Origin: Stratiolaelaps scimitus
Lineage: Eukaryota > Arthropoda > Arachnida > Mesostigmata > Laelapidae
Direction of reading: 5' to 3'
DNA length: 64,000 nt
Assembly (NCBI GenBank): GCA_019614645.1
Contig: JABWDB010000002.1
Location: 14,049,501-14,113,500 of the forward strand
Shown here: positions 37,490 through 49,396 of the stretch, in pieces
Layout of the letters: every line of letters starts with the position of its first letter
Position numbering within the stretch: the first letter of the stretch is position 1
Program-made: the position numbers and the translations under genes
Notes under the pieces: model-generated
Databases searched by the model: none
Seen by the model: the letters and a program-made list of their open reading frames with translations, nothing else
What the model was told of the DNA's origin: nothing

Positions 37490-38169
37490 CGAATATATAA
37501 GAAAAACGGTGTTTTTTTTTGCACCAGATAGGTGTCTGCGGGTGACTCCACACCGCGCGGCCTGCGATGTTCCATGATCGGTGCTGTTCTATTTGTAAAC
37601 AATCCTCCTTTCGAGGCAAACGAAGATCTATGAGCAAGGCGCGCCTTTTTGATTTTCTCGAGGGGAGCTGTCAACGTGGAGCCGATAGAGAAATCTGGGC
37701 GTTAAGAATACGTTCACTTAACTGGCTGCACCGATGACCATTTTTTCTTGTGGCTGATACAGTGCTATCATTTAGCTGCAAGAGATTCGAGGTTCAGAAT
37801 TCGGAGAGATTTAGCAGAAAACAGGGACAGAGTAACGAAGAGGACACCTATTTCATATCCAATTGGCAAACGCTTTAGTGACGCTGCGAAAAACTCGGCG
37901 CAGTTTCGCAAAATTTCTGTTCAAGAATAACAAATGCTTGTGCTACAAACCGCTCTAGAGCATATTATTGTGTTAAGTGAAAGGGCAATTATTAATATTT
38001 ACTAGGTATCTTGACGTCGCGACGCTGCTCACTGTTAAACACAAGTGTCGTTCGCGATTAGAGGTCACCCGTGTTAACCAAAGCTAATGGTTCGCGAATT
38101 TATTTGATAGACGGCTCAGGCTGAACAGGGCTAGCAAAATAACAGGGCTAGCAATACGCTGAGCCACGC

Positions 38170-40760
38170 CTAGTGGTTCGGATTGAACTTGTCAAATATT
38201 CCAAGTGGTTTGTGTCGGTACTGGTAAAGAACAAGTTTATGATTATGTATTATGCATGGTGAGGTAGGCTCCATTGAAATCGGAAAACGCGTTCGGTGCT
38301 CGGTGGGAATTAAGAATAGGAGGCTACAACCATCGACTTCTTGCACTATAATCCTTGGATTCTTTCGGACTTCATTGGCACAAATCACTTTTTCAGGCAG
38401 GTCACGGCTCGCTCGAAAGTCATCACGACATAAACAACGTCGCCGAACGTCCGTAAATAGTTGTGATAGAGTTCCTCGAGAAAAAACACCGTGTCCCATA
38501 GGTTGCACCCACGAAGACTCCTTGGCAGCGCATAATGTAGGATTAATTAATGATTAATGTTTACGTACCTACGTACAAATCTGAAAATTCTACCATGCTC
38601 GTAAGCCACTCTTAAGCTGTTTTCCGTGTTCGTGTAAGCCTCAGAACGCAACTGTGAAAGCTGTCAAGACGTAATTTTACTTGTTACTTGATTCCAATAT
38701 GAAGTGTTCTATATGTGCCATTTAAAGACAACTTATCTTGTTCTTGAGCATATTTTGGGTAAAAAATACAACGCTCAAAATGGAAGCATTTTCTCTTCAG
38801 TTATCGTTATATATAGTATTTGTTTGACCAAGTCTTACTACAGTTAATGCACTGGTGGATGCAGTTAATTACACGCATTTGGACGGCAGTTAGAGTTTTA
38901 CCGTTATCTTCTGGTATAGAAAAAAAAGTTGATCTCCGAGGTATCGTTCCCATTGCGAAATCTGCTACGCCTACATGTGGAATGGATGCAAATATATTTC
39001 GAAAAACGTTGAAGCTCAGTATATTTGATGGTCGATGGAAACTCTGAGAATTCCCAAACTGCATTTCCTCTGAGTTATTATGTAGGTTATGTAATGTCGG
39101 CCTTATCAGCTATAGCCTGCGTCCGTTGATACTGAAGTTGTCCGCGTATGGAGTGCTTGTTTTTCGGTGGTGATACATGGGTAGCGAATACAGAGTGGCC
39201 GTCGACGTCTAAAATGAGGTTGTTTGTTCGTGGCTTGCCAAACAGAGACAGACTGTTGTTTTTTGCGCAAATTACCGATCGTCATTGAAGCTGCACCCAC
39301 TAAACCCTCGGTCGATGCTCATGATACAAGAACGGGTAACGCCATTAAAACGACGACTGCTCAATATTGACTGGCAGACGAGCCGCGAGAAGGGACGTCC
39401 TTGATGATTAACGAACATGCTATACATGACGTCAAATAATGTCATGCTATATGAAGAAAAACTGTAGTACAAAGAAAGATGAGGAACAACACCATGAACA
39501 CTGTTTTTATCCAAGAAAATCTGTAGACTTTTGCTACTGTGCCATACTTGGAGTAAGAGTTTATTACAAATAAATAAAATCATAAGGGACTATGAATGAT
39601 TCCAAGTCATTAAAAAAATTAAACATTTCTCCAATATTGTCAAACAGATAAGTTTTCGTTCGTGTTTCCGCCAGCGACCAGGGGTGTATGAAATACTAAC
39701 TTCCCGTTTGCGTTGCAGCGATGGCAATCTTGTTATCTATTTTTCCTAACATCTTATCGTCTATCCTCTCTCGTTGGCAGATAGGTCATGATTTTTCTTG
39801 GAAATCAACTTTGGGAGACTAGAGATACTAATGAAATCAGACATTTCTACAGCATACGCTATCGGGCTAAGGGAATAATTGCAAATACAATTGATGATCG
39901 TCCCATATCGATACTGAGTTCGTTCGGATATAAGTCTAAACAGTAAATTACGGGCATTATCGTTAATGTTACATGTGGGTAACTTGCCCGATGGACCAAG
40001 AGGTTTACGGGGTCTCACACTTTACATACCGGATAATATCTAGGAAGTCGTCTCAACGATTTATATAATACTAAATACCCGGGGAACAAAAGAACTTCGA
40101 AAATGTAATGGGACTACTATATGGGAATTCAGGAAGCGAATGTCGCTCAATGGTTCAATTCAGTTCCAGGCAGGGAATACCAATTAGAATCCATAAAATC
40201 ATCGAGAAAATTTGCGTCGCCGGGCGACGGCGTTATGTGGCAACATTTCAAAAATTGTACTGCGACAATTAGGCCTACAATAATCGCCCTTAGAGGCACA
40301 ATGCAAAAAGATACCGACACTTAACGTGATACAGATCGCTACATTTTAGCTACATTTGTATTTAGATACAAAAAGTCCCTTGACCATGACTAATCGCGCC
40401 GTCATCTCCGTATTCATCAGAGTTCTTTGAATATGCTTCTGGATAACAATCGGGAAATGTTTGTTCGAATCATCCTACTCCAACGTAAATAATAGGCGGA
40501 GTAATATTTTCTTCTTGTTCCGTTTCACAATCATTGCTGGAATCTGCAAAACACGACAACACCAATATTACAGATCATGACTTTAGCAGTAAACGATATC
40601 TATGGCTAGTATAGATGCGATGCTGGTATCTAGGAATCATCTCCGAGTGGCCTGCCCGCATCATGAGAATCTCTCCCAACAGCACTAGTAGCCAAGGATA
40701 CCCTGAGATCGCAAAGTGAAACGTGCAGATACGTTTCATGAGAAATGCATATACCAATTC
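38170..40760 (-). other. AT-rich tract with successive unidentified minus-strand frame fragments; possible decayed element
   Basis: Read right to left, fragments lie at about 40757-40575 (hydrophobic, YAFLMKRICTFHF... then GYPWLLVLLGEIL), about 40525-40350 (acidic, one internal TGA), 40018-39761, 39583-39272, 39300-39106 (overlapping the previous frame, a likely frameshift), 39064-38807 and 38508-38170. Their residue make-up looks protein-like rather than repeat-driven, and the tract has hardly any microsatellites, unlike its surroundings. I recognise no domain. It could be a decayed transposon, an endogenous copy of a non-retroviral RNA virus, exons of a host gene (an acceptor-like T9ACAG precedes 40767), or chance. 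Confidence 0.2.
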
Positions 40761-40766
40761 CCTTGC

Positions 40767-42595
40767 TGTAAAAAAAAATCCTAATGAATAAATTTCTTAT
40801 CACTTCCTAAGGATACATCTGTACAGTGGCTTTCGTTGTCTTCAGCATCATCAACTAGTAGCACCGATTGAGCCACAAGCTCTGACCACCCACCAGTTGC
40901 CAGAATCAGCGCACACCTCCCACCCTCCCTCACCCATCCCCTAAGATCAGTGGTGCGCGAAAGCGTCCCATACATTTCACTGCTTGTCCATCTATCTACA
41001 CCCTCTCCGTGCCCTCTCTGGCGGCGCCCCCTGTCGGCATGTCGTGCGCGTTTCACCGTACAGCGCCGTACGCTTGTGCTAGCCGCCAATGGAACCGCTG
41101 GTGAGAAGACGCTCCCCTCTCCCATGAAGTCGTGGGCCGCAGCCGCTACCCGGCCGCAGGAACCACCAGCAGCACCAGCGACAGCTTTGACAGCGAGTGT
41201 TGCTCGCCGTTGCTTCTGCACCAGTGGCACTGGCCGACTACATCATGAACCAGTGAGAATCGAGCGATCACTGAAGGTGGTTGCCAGCTAGGTTCGTCTC
41301 GGCCGGCGAATGCAACCGCGCAGATCTCGCAGCCAGAGCCCGGACCAACTCATAGAAGTTGCGCTTGCCGTTGTTGTTGTTGTCGTTGTCCTCGTCGTTG
41401 TTGTGTGATCAGGAGCATAGCCGTGCCATTATAATCATAGTAATGATTATTAAGCTGCCGCTGTTGTGTCTGATTGATTGAGTTGCCTTCGGATTGATTG
41501 ATTGATTGATTCATTCGGTTTCTACCGTGGAAAAGCAAAGTGAAGCAAGTGGATTCGAGTGAAGTTTCAATTCAGTGAAGCTCTCAAACTCTCGTGAGGT
41601 GCGTCTGACGTGTCTGTGTTGTGGATTAAGAATACTGCACATATTGCTATCACGGACGTTTATTTGTCTCAACACAGGCAAGACATTTCCACTAAACTGT
41701 GTTTGTGTGTGTGTGTGGAACTGACAATACATCGGAACGAAAAAAAAAGGTATGTATATCACACCCATCGTGCATGATTGACCCGGGAACAGATGGTAAA
41801 GATACGTACACGCCTAAACTCGACGCCCTGTTCGTTGTTGACGCTTGAACGAAATTCGATAGATGAAATTCACTCACGATGTGCCAGTGAGTGTGGGACC
41901 ATGTGAGAACGCGTTCTGCGTAGTAAGGTCAGCGTGTCGTGCAGATGGTGCAGACCGTGTAAATATTGTGTACACTATGATCATATGGTCGTTCATCACC
42001 ATTACAGAAAGGTGCGGGATATTCATTTATGCATAACCTCTCCCTCACTTGTATAATGATCCGGGCGGTATTGCTGGACGTCCAAACGTTTGTGAAACTT
42101 CCATCTTTTTTCTCACCATCGACGTTTATTAGTTTTGGGGAATTGCATCGACATCAACAGCCCCCTCAAAGCAGACCCCTCTCCACGCTTTTCTTCGTGG
42201 TTACACGGGATGTCACACGCAACTGACTGCAGGTGACGTTATTATAATATAAAAAATGCCTTAAAATCCAATGTGATCCAACGTCATCCGATGAGTCCCG
42301 TTTTTTGGTATCGTTGCGACTCAAAGTGATGACTTTGAGAGCATTGCTGTAGCATTATACGATGCGGTGCCCTCCTTGCACCGAATGAAATCAGGGGTCG
42401 TATTCGCCTAAAGGAAAACGTCAATTATTAAAAACCTCTAATTACAAAAGCCACCAGATTCTCTCAGACAAACCATACGCTGATTGGTAACATTTGGACA
42501 CCTGTATCTGCTTGATATTTTTTTTACAACATATTGATCATATTTATTCAAACATACAATAATTAGGAATTATTTGGGGGGGATGGGGGAATTAG
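40767..42595. other. Non-coding stretch with a possible first exon near 41.3-41.6 kb
   Basis: It is GC-rich to about 41.3 kb. A purine-biased, UTR-like stretch (about 41515-41596) follows and ends in GTGAG|GTGCGT at 41597, a plausible plus-strand donor. There is (TG)n at about 41699-41717. No coding frame is recognised. Confidence 0.3.
41491..41511 (+). repeat. (ATTG)n tetranucleotide repeat
   Basis: About five GATT units. An earlier pair occurs about 20 bases upstream. Confidence 0.95.
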
Positions 42596-42850
42596 TTGAA
42601 GCCGAGGCCGACATTGTCCTGAGGAAGGTGATGGCATTGCCTCGCTGCCTCACAGCGAGGGAAAGGCGTTGCAGAAGGAAAGATCCTAATCTGCTTTTGA
42701 TTTTTCCTTTTATTTTCTCATTACCTTATTACCGATATTAGCAGCCACTCTCGAATAACATTTGTAACATTTATTGAAGAGAACCTGTGAAGTACATTGT
42801 AAGAACTGCAGTCCCGTTAATAAACCACTGAATTTGAATTGAATTCAATT
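42596..42850 (+). mobile_element. Probable 5'-truncated LINE 3' end
   Basis: The segment ends with AATAAA (42819-42824) followed by an ACCACTGAATTTGAATTGAATT-type tail (42825-42850, GAATT units). Arthropod non-LTR elements often end in AATAAA plus short GAATT-like repeats. Upstream it holds a perfect 8-bp stem-loop (42640-42660), and I could find no coding remnant. The 5' boundary is arbitrary and no target-site duplication was found. It may belong to a different family from the 21.6-23.8 kb copy. Confidence 0.4.
42640..42660 (+). repeat. Perfect 8-bp stem-loop in the LINE-like 3' end
   Basis: CCTCGCTG (42640-42647) pairs with CAGCGAGG (42653-42660) across a 5-base loop. Some LINE 3' UTRs carry recognition hairpins, which would fit its position about 160 bases before the AATAAA. 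Confidence 0.7.
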
Positions 42851-44173
42851 AGCTACTGATGAGAAACAAATAGATCCTTCCCTATTCCCCGGGGAAAATG
42901 AATAAGCACATTTTTCATGTTTCGCTTGAACCTGACGAAACTGGAAGTGAAATCGGCGGATGCAGGTCTCCGACACCTGCTCGCTGATCTATTCACGAGA
43001 GCGATTTCTGCAACGTTTCTGCCCCTAGTTGTATGACGGTATCGCCCCTCAAACTGCCTGAAGGGGCGGTTGATGCTAATCATGATATTCGCATCTACTT
43101 GGATTACACGCATTAACATATACTCTATTCACTTGCTATAAAGTCATATGTCTATGAGATACATGAGCCCAGATGGCTGCCGAGACGCACCGGCCGCTCC
43201 CGCCGCTACCAGCTCGTCGTCGCCGTCTTTGTCGTTGTCTTCTCGCTTGTTCATCGTTGAGTCTGATTACTTCGATCAAGAACGAATCTATCAGCGGGCA
43301 GACGGCTGAAGCTGCTGTTACTACTGCTCAGCATTGCCATCGTGGCTGCTGCGCCGCGATTCGTCAGCCGCTCGGCCACTGCGCGAGCCACGCACGTATC
43401 TACGCAAGCACTGATCTCGAGGCGGCCTATGGCAGGAGTACTAGCCGAAGTGGTAGCAGCCACTGATGTTGACAGAGCCCACGGCGGCTGACTAACTCAT
43501 GCCGTTATCGACGATCAGCCGGCAACTCTGCCGCCGCCACCGCCGCCGCCGCCACGGCCAGTGAGCAGCTGTAGCGGCCGCCGCCGCTGCAGACGTTGTC
43601 ACCGGTTGTCCACTGTTCATCGGTCTTCGACGTTGGCCCGCACTGTTGCAGCAGCCTCTGCCGCGACGGGGCGGCGTCGGTGCCGATCTTGTCGAGGCCG
43701 ACAGGCTGACGAAGTAAGCTAGCAAGCGCAGATACATCGGCCGATCGTCATTCCAGAAGAGTGGGGCACATCGAGGAAACGAAATAACTTTCCATCTTTG
43801 GAAGATGACGATGACGACGACAACGACTGCAACCACCAAAAACATTACCAAACAAACTAATGTGAGTCGCTGACGCTGCGGCGCCAACCGTCGCTGGTGC
43901 CGCGACTACGCCGATCACCATTGCCATGACGCTGGCGTTGTTACAGATGCCGTCGCGGTTTTTCGTTGTTGTCATTGTTGCTGCTTTACTACGATAGACT
44001 TTCGACGAACGACGCCGCCGCCGCCCCAACCAGGACGTATTCTACAACTACGGACGATGTTGTACTACGATTGTTGTTGCATATATGTACATTGGGGTTG
44101 TTTGTTCATCTTCCTGTACGGGAAACACGGCCACTGTGGCCGTGTGCAGCGGCAACAGATCACGCGCGCTTGT

Positions 44174-44189
44174 GGGGGGGGGGGGGGGG
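44174..44189 (+). repeat. G16 homopolymer
   Basis: Sixteen consecutive G. The longest homopolymer I noticed in the window. Confidence 0.95.
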
Positions 44190-45499
44190 CAGTCAATCAA
44201 GTTTTAGTTGACTTTCATTTATTTTATAAATTGTCCATACGTTTTGTGTCTCGGACGGCGGAAAGCAATCGCAGGTCAATGCCGGCGTGTCTGTGTGTGT
44301 CTGTATAGCGGTACTAGGAACAGTGGTGGTGGTGGAGGTGGTGTTGGTGATTGTAGTTTATTCATGGGAAACCAGATGAGAGGGGCGGGTGACACATTTG
44401 ATTCGAAGCTTTATGCCTTTGCGAGTCCCGTTGTTTCTACTGTTACAAAGTTTTGTGGCTCATACAACAAGTCCTGTTGTTTCTACTATAAGACATAATG
44501 CTGCTTGAAATAGTTTATTATTTTTATTACCACCAATAACTGCAAAACAAATTTTGACATTTACATTTAGACGAAAGCCCAATGACAATGCACCGGGTCC
44601 ACTCCCGCACTTAAAACGAGAACGGCGACCATTGGCGGTCACTCGCAGCTGGCCGTGGCCTCAGCGGCGGCCCCGACGACAACATGCCACACACAGCTCG
44701 TCTCAACGCCGATCATCGAAGTGGTCTCCACCACTGGCCGAGATACCGAGCGCAGCAACAACCGACAGCGAAATTATGTTGGTGGTCTATTTCTGCTAAT
44801 AATCTCAGCATACAGCCGGCGTCGGGTTGGCGCTCGCTTCAGCTCCGTTTCAAGGAAATGAAACTACAAAACTTCAATACGCAGATATGCAAAACATGTG
44901 TCGATCCAATTTGCGCCAAACGGAAGAAAATCACCATAGCTGCTGCTGCTGCTGCTGCCGCGCTCGTTGCGCTACGATTTCGTTGCTCAGCTGTCGAATA
45001 TCGCGACCGGCCGGGTCCGACACTGGTCCCAAGCCGTATCTATGGTAGACAGGGTTCGTATGACATGAGCAAACATGCGACATCGCCACCATCGAAGGAT
45101 TAGAACGGAACGGGGAAAAAACGCCACTAAAAACCGCCGCCAGCAATACAGGTGTTTGTTATTCAAACAAAGCAACGGGGAGAGAAAAGCCCTCGTTGTG
45201 GAAGAATGACTATTTTCTTCTATTTCGTTGCTTATTTTATTTATTTTATCTTTTTTTAAACCTATTGTCTTTTTCCTATTTTTTCCTGACAATGGCATTT
45301 CTACGATGGTTGTTGTTGTACATCGCGCTGCAGTAGTCCCCAACGTTCAGCAGCTGCTGCTGCTGCCGCCGTTGTTGTTGTTGTTCTATGTGAACGAATG
45401 GGGTTTGTGTTTCACAGTTGGGCTATTGCTCTCAGAATTTCCCACATTAGCAAGCCCTAGCTACGACGGTCTGCTGGCGTTACAGTTCCCAAGAGGCTT

Positions 45500-45554
45500 T
45501 GGCGGTGGTGGTGGTGGCGGAGGCGGCGGCGGCGGCGGCGACAACAACAACAAC
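45500..45554 (+). repeat. (GGT/GGC)n then (AAC)n
   Basis: Glycine-type triplets at about 45500-45540 change sharply to CAACAACAAC at about 45541-45553. Confidence 0.95.
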
Positions 45555-45884
45555 TACGGGAAACCAGCGTCTTTGGAGGCGGCTTGGTGGATTGTTGCGT
45601 TGCGGGGGCAATATGAAGACAAGTAGAATAGATAACTCCGTCTCATCTATACGATGAGATACACATTGACAACGCTCGTGCTACTGAGAACTATCATCAT
45701 CAGCACCATCATCATCGTGTTGTTGTTGTTGTTGTTGTGGTGTTAACTTGAAATTAACGTTGACTTAATGATAACGATGGTAAGGGTGATATGTTACGAT
45801 TGTTCTCGTACGGGAATTATCCTTCCCCGATGAGGGTACTCTAGCTGGGTGAAGCTATCACTTAGACATATCTTGTGGATCACT

Positions 45885-45906
45885 CATATATATATATATA
45901 TATATC
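45885..45906. repeat. (TA)n microsatellite
   Basis: Uninterrupted TA units. Confidence 0.95.
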
Positions 45907-47133
45907 TTGTAAAATATTAGTCGTACGTTCATGGTTTCCGAACAAGCCAGAGTGGATTATAGTCATTTAACTAAATATATGATGGCTACAGTAATCATCA
46001 CATGGTTAGGTGATGTGGCGCCACCGATGGACTTTCGTATCATTAAACTTCTACCGGAGAATGGCAGTCCACTTAGAACAGCAACTGCTCCTGGGCCCTT
46101 GCCTTATCCGTCGATCACTGAGCGGTTTTTTTTTTGTTTTTGGTGAGTTCTTCCCGGCGGATTCGACGATGTGCGGCCAGTGACTCGAGTGATTGCGACT
46201 GTTTTTCATTTGAGAAACTACACGCTTGCTGGCTTGCTCTAGGACGAACATAAGAGCTGCTGTAAAAGCCGACGAGTTGAGCCAATGAGTAATAATATGG
46301 CTTGCTGTGGGAATATCATTTTTGGATATGTCGCCGGAAAAATGTTCCCGTCAAAAAAGAGCTCGCGCCAAAGGGCGGCGTAACTCGTATATGCTCATAT
46401 ACGTTTACATGTAACCGTTGCCGCTGGGAATTAAGTTAGGTTGCTTATGTAGAACACGAATAGCATTTACAAAAGAAGATTTTGTTGGCGGGTGCTATAA
46501 ACGGCATCATCACGGAGAGGCGCGTCAGTCCACATTGCGTAAAAGCGGTACTTCAAAGTATTGATTCATTAAACACACATTGATTATCGTGCCGTGCAGA
46601 GATGTGTCCGGTGACGAAATCCACCCCGTTTGAGCATGGGCAGTTTGTATTATCTTGCGTGAATCAGGAAGATCAGGCAGCCAATCGTTTATATGGCAAT
46701 CCGTTTTCAATAACATACACGCTTTAAGTTCCACATTGTAAGTATTTCTCATCTAATTTTCTGAGTAACTTAATCAGTTGGCTATTGCGAACGGTACCTT
46801 CAAGGAGAGGAATCTTTTAGGCAGGGCACCATTCTAAATCCGATTTATCAGAATTTCCGCCGCCTGATCGCTGCAGCACCTTTGAGAAGAAAAAGAAGCA
46901 TTCGTTAGCACGGTTATAATATATGCGTTGTGAGTCCCCCTTCAACGGGCTCCAGCCAATCAGAAGTAAGAAGTATCCCAAACAGATGAGCACATTTCAA
47001 GTGTGAACAAAACACTCATTGAGAGTTGACAAGTTGACATATTGACGACCGAGAGAATTTGTATCTTCTTCGCTTAGAACAAATCCTAGAACTACCCTAC
47101 ACATTGATCATTCGGATGGCCCCTTACCTGCGT

Positions 47134-47155
47134 GCACACACACACACACACACAC
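47134..47155. repeat. (CA)n microsatellite
   Basis: Uninterrupted CA units. Confidence 0.97.
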
Positions 47156-47970
47156 GCTAGCTATCATTAATGCTGATTGTGCCAACTCTGCCTTGAGCCA
47201 TTAAGGCCATTACCTCAAGGACTAGGCCAGCACGATGAACAGGCTCATGCGGGTGACTGGCCCGGCTGTATTCCCCAAGCAAAACGGCCACTTTAAGGCG
47301 CGACACTAAGTATGGACTTTGCTATTCACGGCCGTCACCGAGGACGAGTCGTCTTCATCGACAGCAACGTGTCTTGATGCACTTCATTTCCGCGTGTCAT
47401 GCTTTAACGCTCTGTTCATTTGTCGATATGCATAGGCCACATACACAGACGCTTATTACCTCTTTCGATTGCGCCTTTGTCGCTAAAAGCGATCGGCCAC
47501 AACACATACAACGTGTCCTAGCGGCTTCGCACGCCGAAACGCGAATGCCATATATATATATGCCTTCGATGTATATTGATAATACCACCATTCCTCGAAG
47601 GTACGACCGGTAGTCAGTCATTCGACTGATGATTGATTTGACAGCTGGTCACTATGTTCTTCAGCAGCAGAGGCAGAAGCAGCAGCAGCAGCAGCATCAT
47701 TATCGTGAAGCTTAACACAGCAGTAGCAGCTGCGGTGGTGCCATCAGTTGTTGGGTGGGCCGTTCGGTAACCTCGTCCAACAGGCAAACTTCGAAAATGT
47801 GATCTGGTCGCACCGTGATCGCTGTACCATCACGGGGGTTGGCTTGATGCGGAATTGATGGCCACACATGAACGGGAGAGACGAATTCAGAACTGGACAA
47901 GAAACAGCGGCTCGAGCCTCACGTCCATCGTGAGGATCACAGCAGCAACAGCAGCAGTCTCACAGGATTG

Positions 47971-47993
47971 CGAGAGAGAGAGAGAGAGAGAGA
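47971..47993 (+). repeat. (GA)n microsatellite
   Basis: Uninterrupted GA units. Confidence 0.97.
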
Positions 47994-48328
47994 CTACGCG
48001 AGCGCGACACCGTGCAATGTAAATCCATTTTTTCACTGAGTGTTTTAGTTTCTCGCGAACCTCCCCTTCACAGGCCATAGTGTCTGCAGGATGCAGGGGG
48101 TGAGGTGGCGGCTATATGACGTGGTTCGCTCGAGCCAAATTTCAGGCCGGGCCGACGCAGCGTGAACGCAAGAGTCGGGACGGCTCCCCTCATACGTTGT
48201 TGTCGTCGTCGTCGTTGCAACGGAAATAATCGAACGACCGAAGCTGCGGCTTCACTAGCTCCCACACGACACATTGCCAGACACAGGTTGAATTGCGCGC
48301 TGCGAAACTGATTCGCCGCAGAAGGGAT

Positions 48329-48349
48329 GGATCGATCGATCGATCGATG
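48329..48349. repeat. (GATC)n palindromic tetranucleotide repeat
   Basis: GGATCGATCGATCGATCGAT. Each unit is its own reverse complement. Confidence 0.95.
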
Positions 48350-49372
48350 AATGAATGTATGATACAGGCATTTTTACTATTGCTCGTGATGCTTTTTCGC
48401 AAGCTCTCTCTCTCTCTCCTTTCCTTTGCTGGTACCAATCATTTCCAAATGCTACGACTCGGAGCAAAACTACAAAAAGAGCTACGCTCGATCGGATTCG
48501 CCACGAGTGCATTGCGAGCAAAAGGCGGCTGGCCGATTTACTTTGGGAGATTAAGAGATAGTTAGTGACACTTGTAGCTGTACATTTGTGTCTAATTGTA
48601 TCTAATAGATGGGATATGCGAAATTGGATTTATTCGAATTCATTTGCACGTGACATCACCGACCGCAGTATGTGTCCTGTGCGAACGTTGCTAGGAGTGC
48701 CACCGCAGGGCCGATGTCGACGTGTTAACATCTTGTCGCGTAATGTACCATTTTCTCTATCGAACATATTGTGCAAATGTGTTGTTTAAATGCGTTTCGT
48801 CAAAATGTGTTGCCTGCAAATTCACTTGCTCCTAATTGTGACCTGTATATTGTATTGTGGAAGTGCCTAGAGCCGATGCATGGGAGACACATGCACGGTG
48901 GCCCGATCGCTAAAATGAGAGGTATGCAAATGTTGCATTGCTATTCTTCGTAGCGGCTTTTCTCTATAGCCAATCAAGTTGGTGATTCGGCGGACTTCGG
49001 CGGACACGCCATCGAGGTGCACGACTCACTGACTAGTGGAACGCGATTGAGAGCCGACAAAAGGCCGCGGCTGCGCGTGATGCGGGACCGGAGTCCCCGG
49101 CGTCGACCCTGGACGGCGCGCGTCTGCCAGCTGCATAAAGGAACTCTGATGGTATTGGTCGAGTTTGGTGTTGCTGCCATTTTATTGTTGTTGTTGTTGC
49201 GGCGGCTGCTTCTGTTGGTGCCGTAGTCGTCTGGGCCTTCTTCTAATTGGAGTTGCCAACCAGCACAAAAAGTCGAAAAAAGAACACCGCATAGAGATGT
49301 AGCCCCCTCCCTCCCACCACGTTTGGCTATTACTGGCAGCAGAAAACAGGATACAATACAAAATATGATGTG

Positions 49373-49396
49373 ATTATTATTATTATTATTATTATT
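49373..49396. repeat. (ATT)n microsatellite
   Basis: Eight ATT/TTA units. Confidence 0.97.

Noticed and set aside
42285..42320. Hammerhead-ribozyme-like CCGATGAGTCCCG
   Set aside because: The required GAAA core partner and the closing stem are absent.
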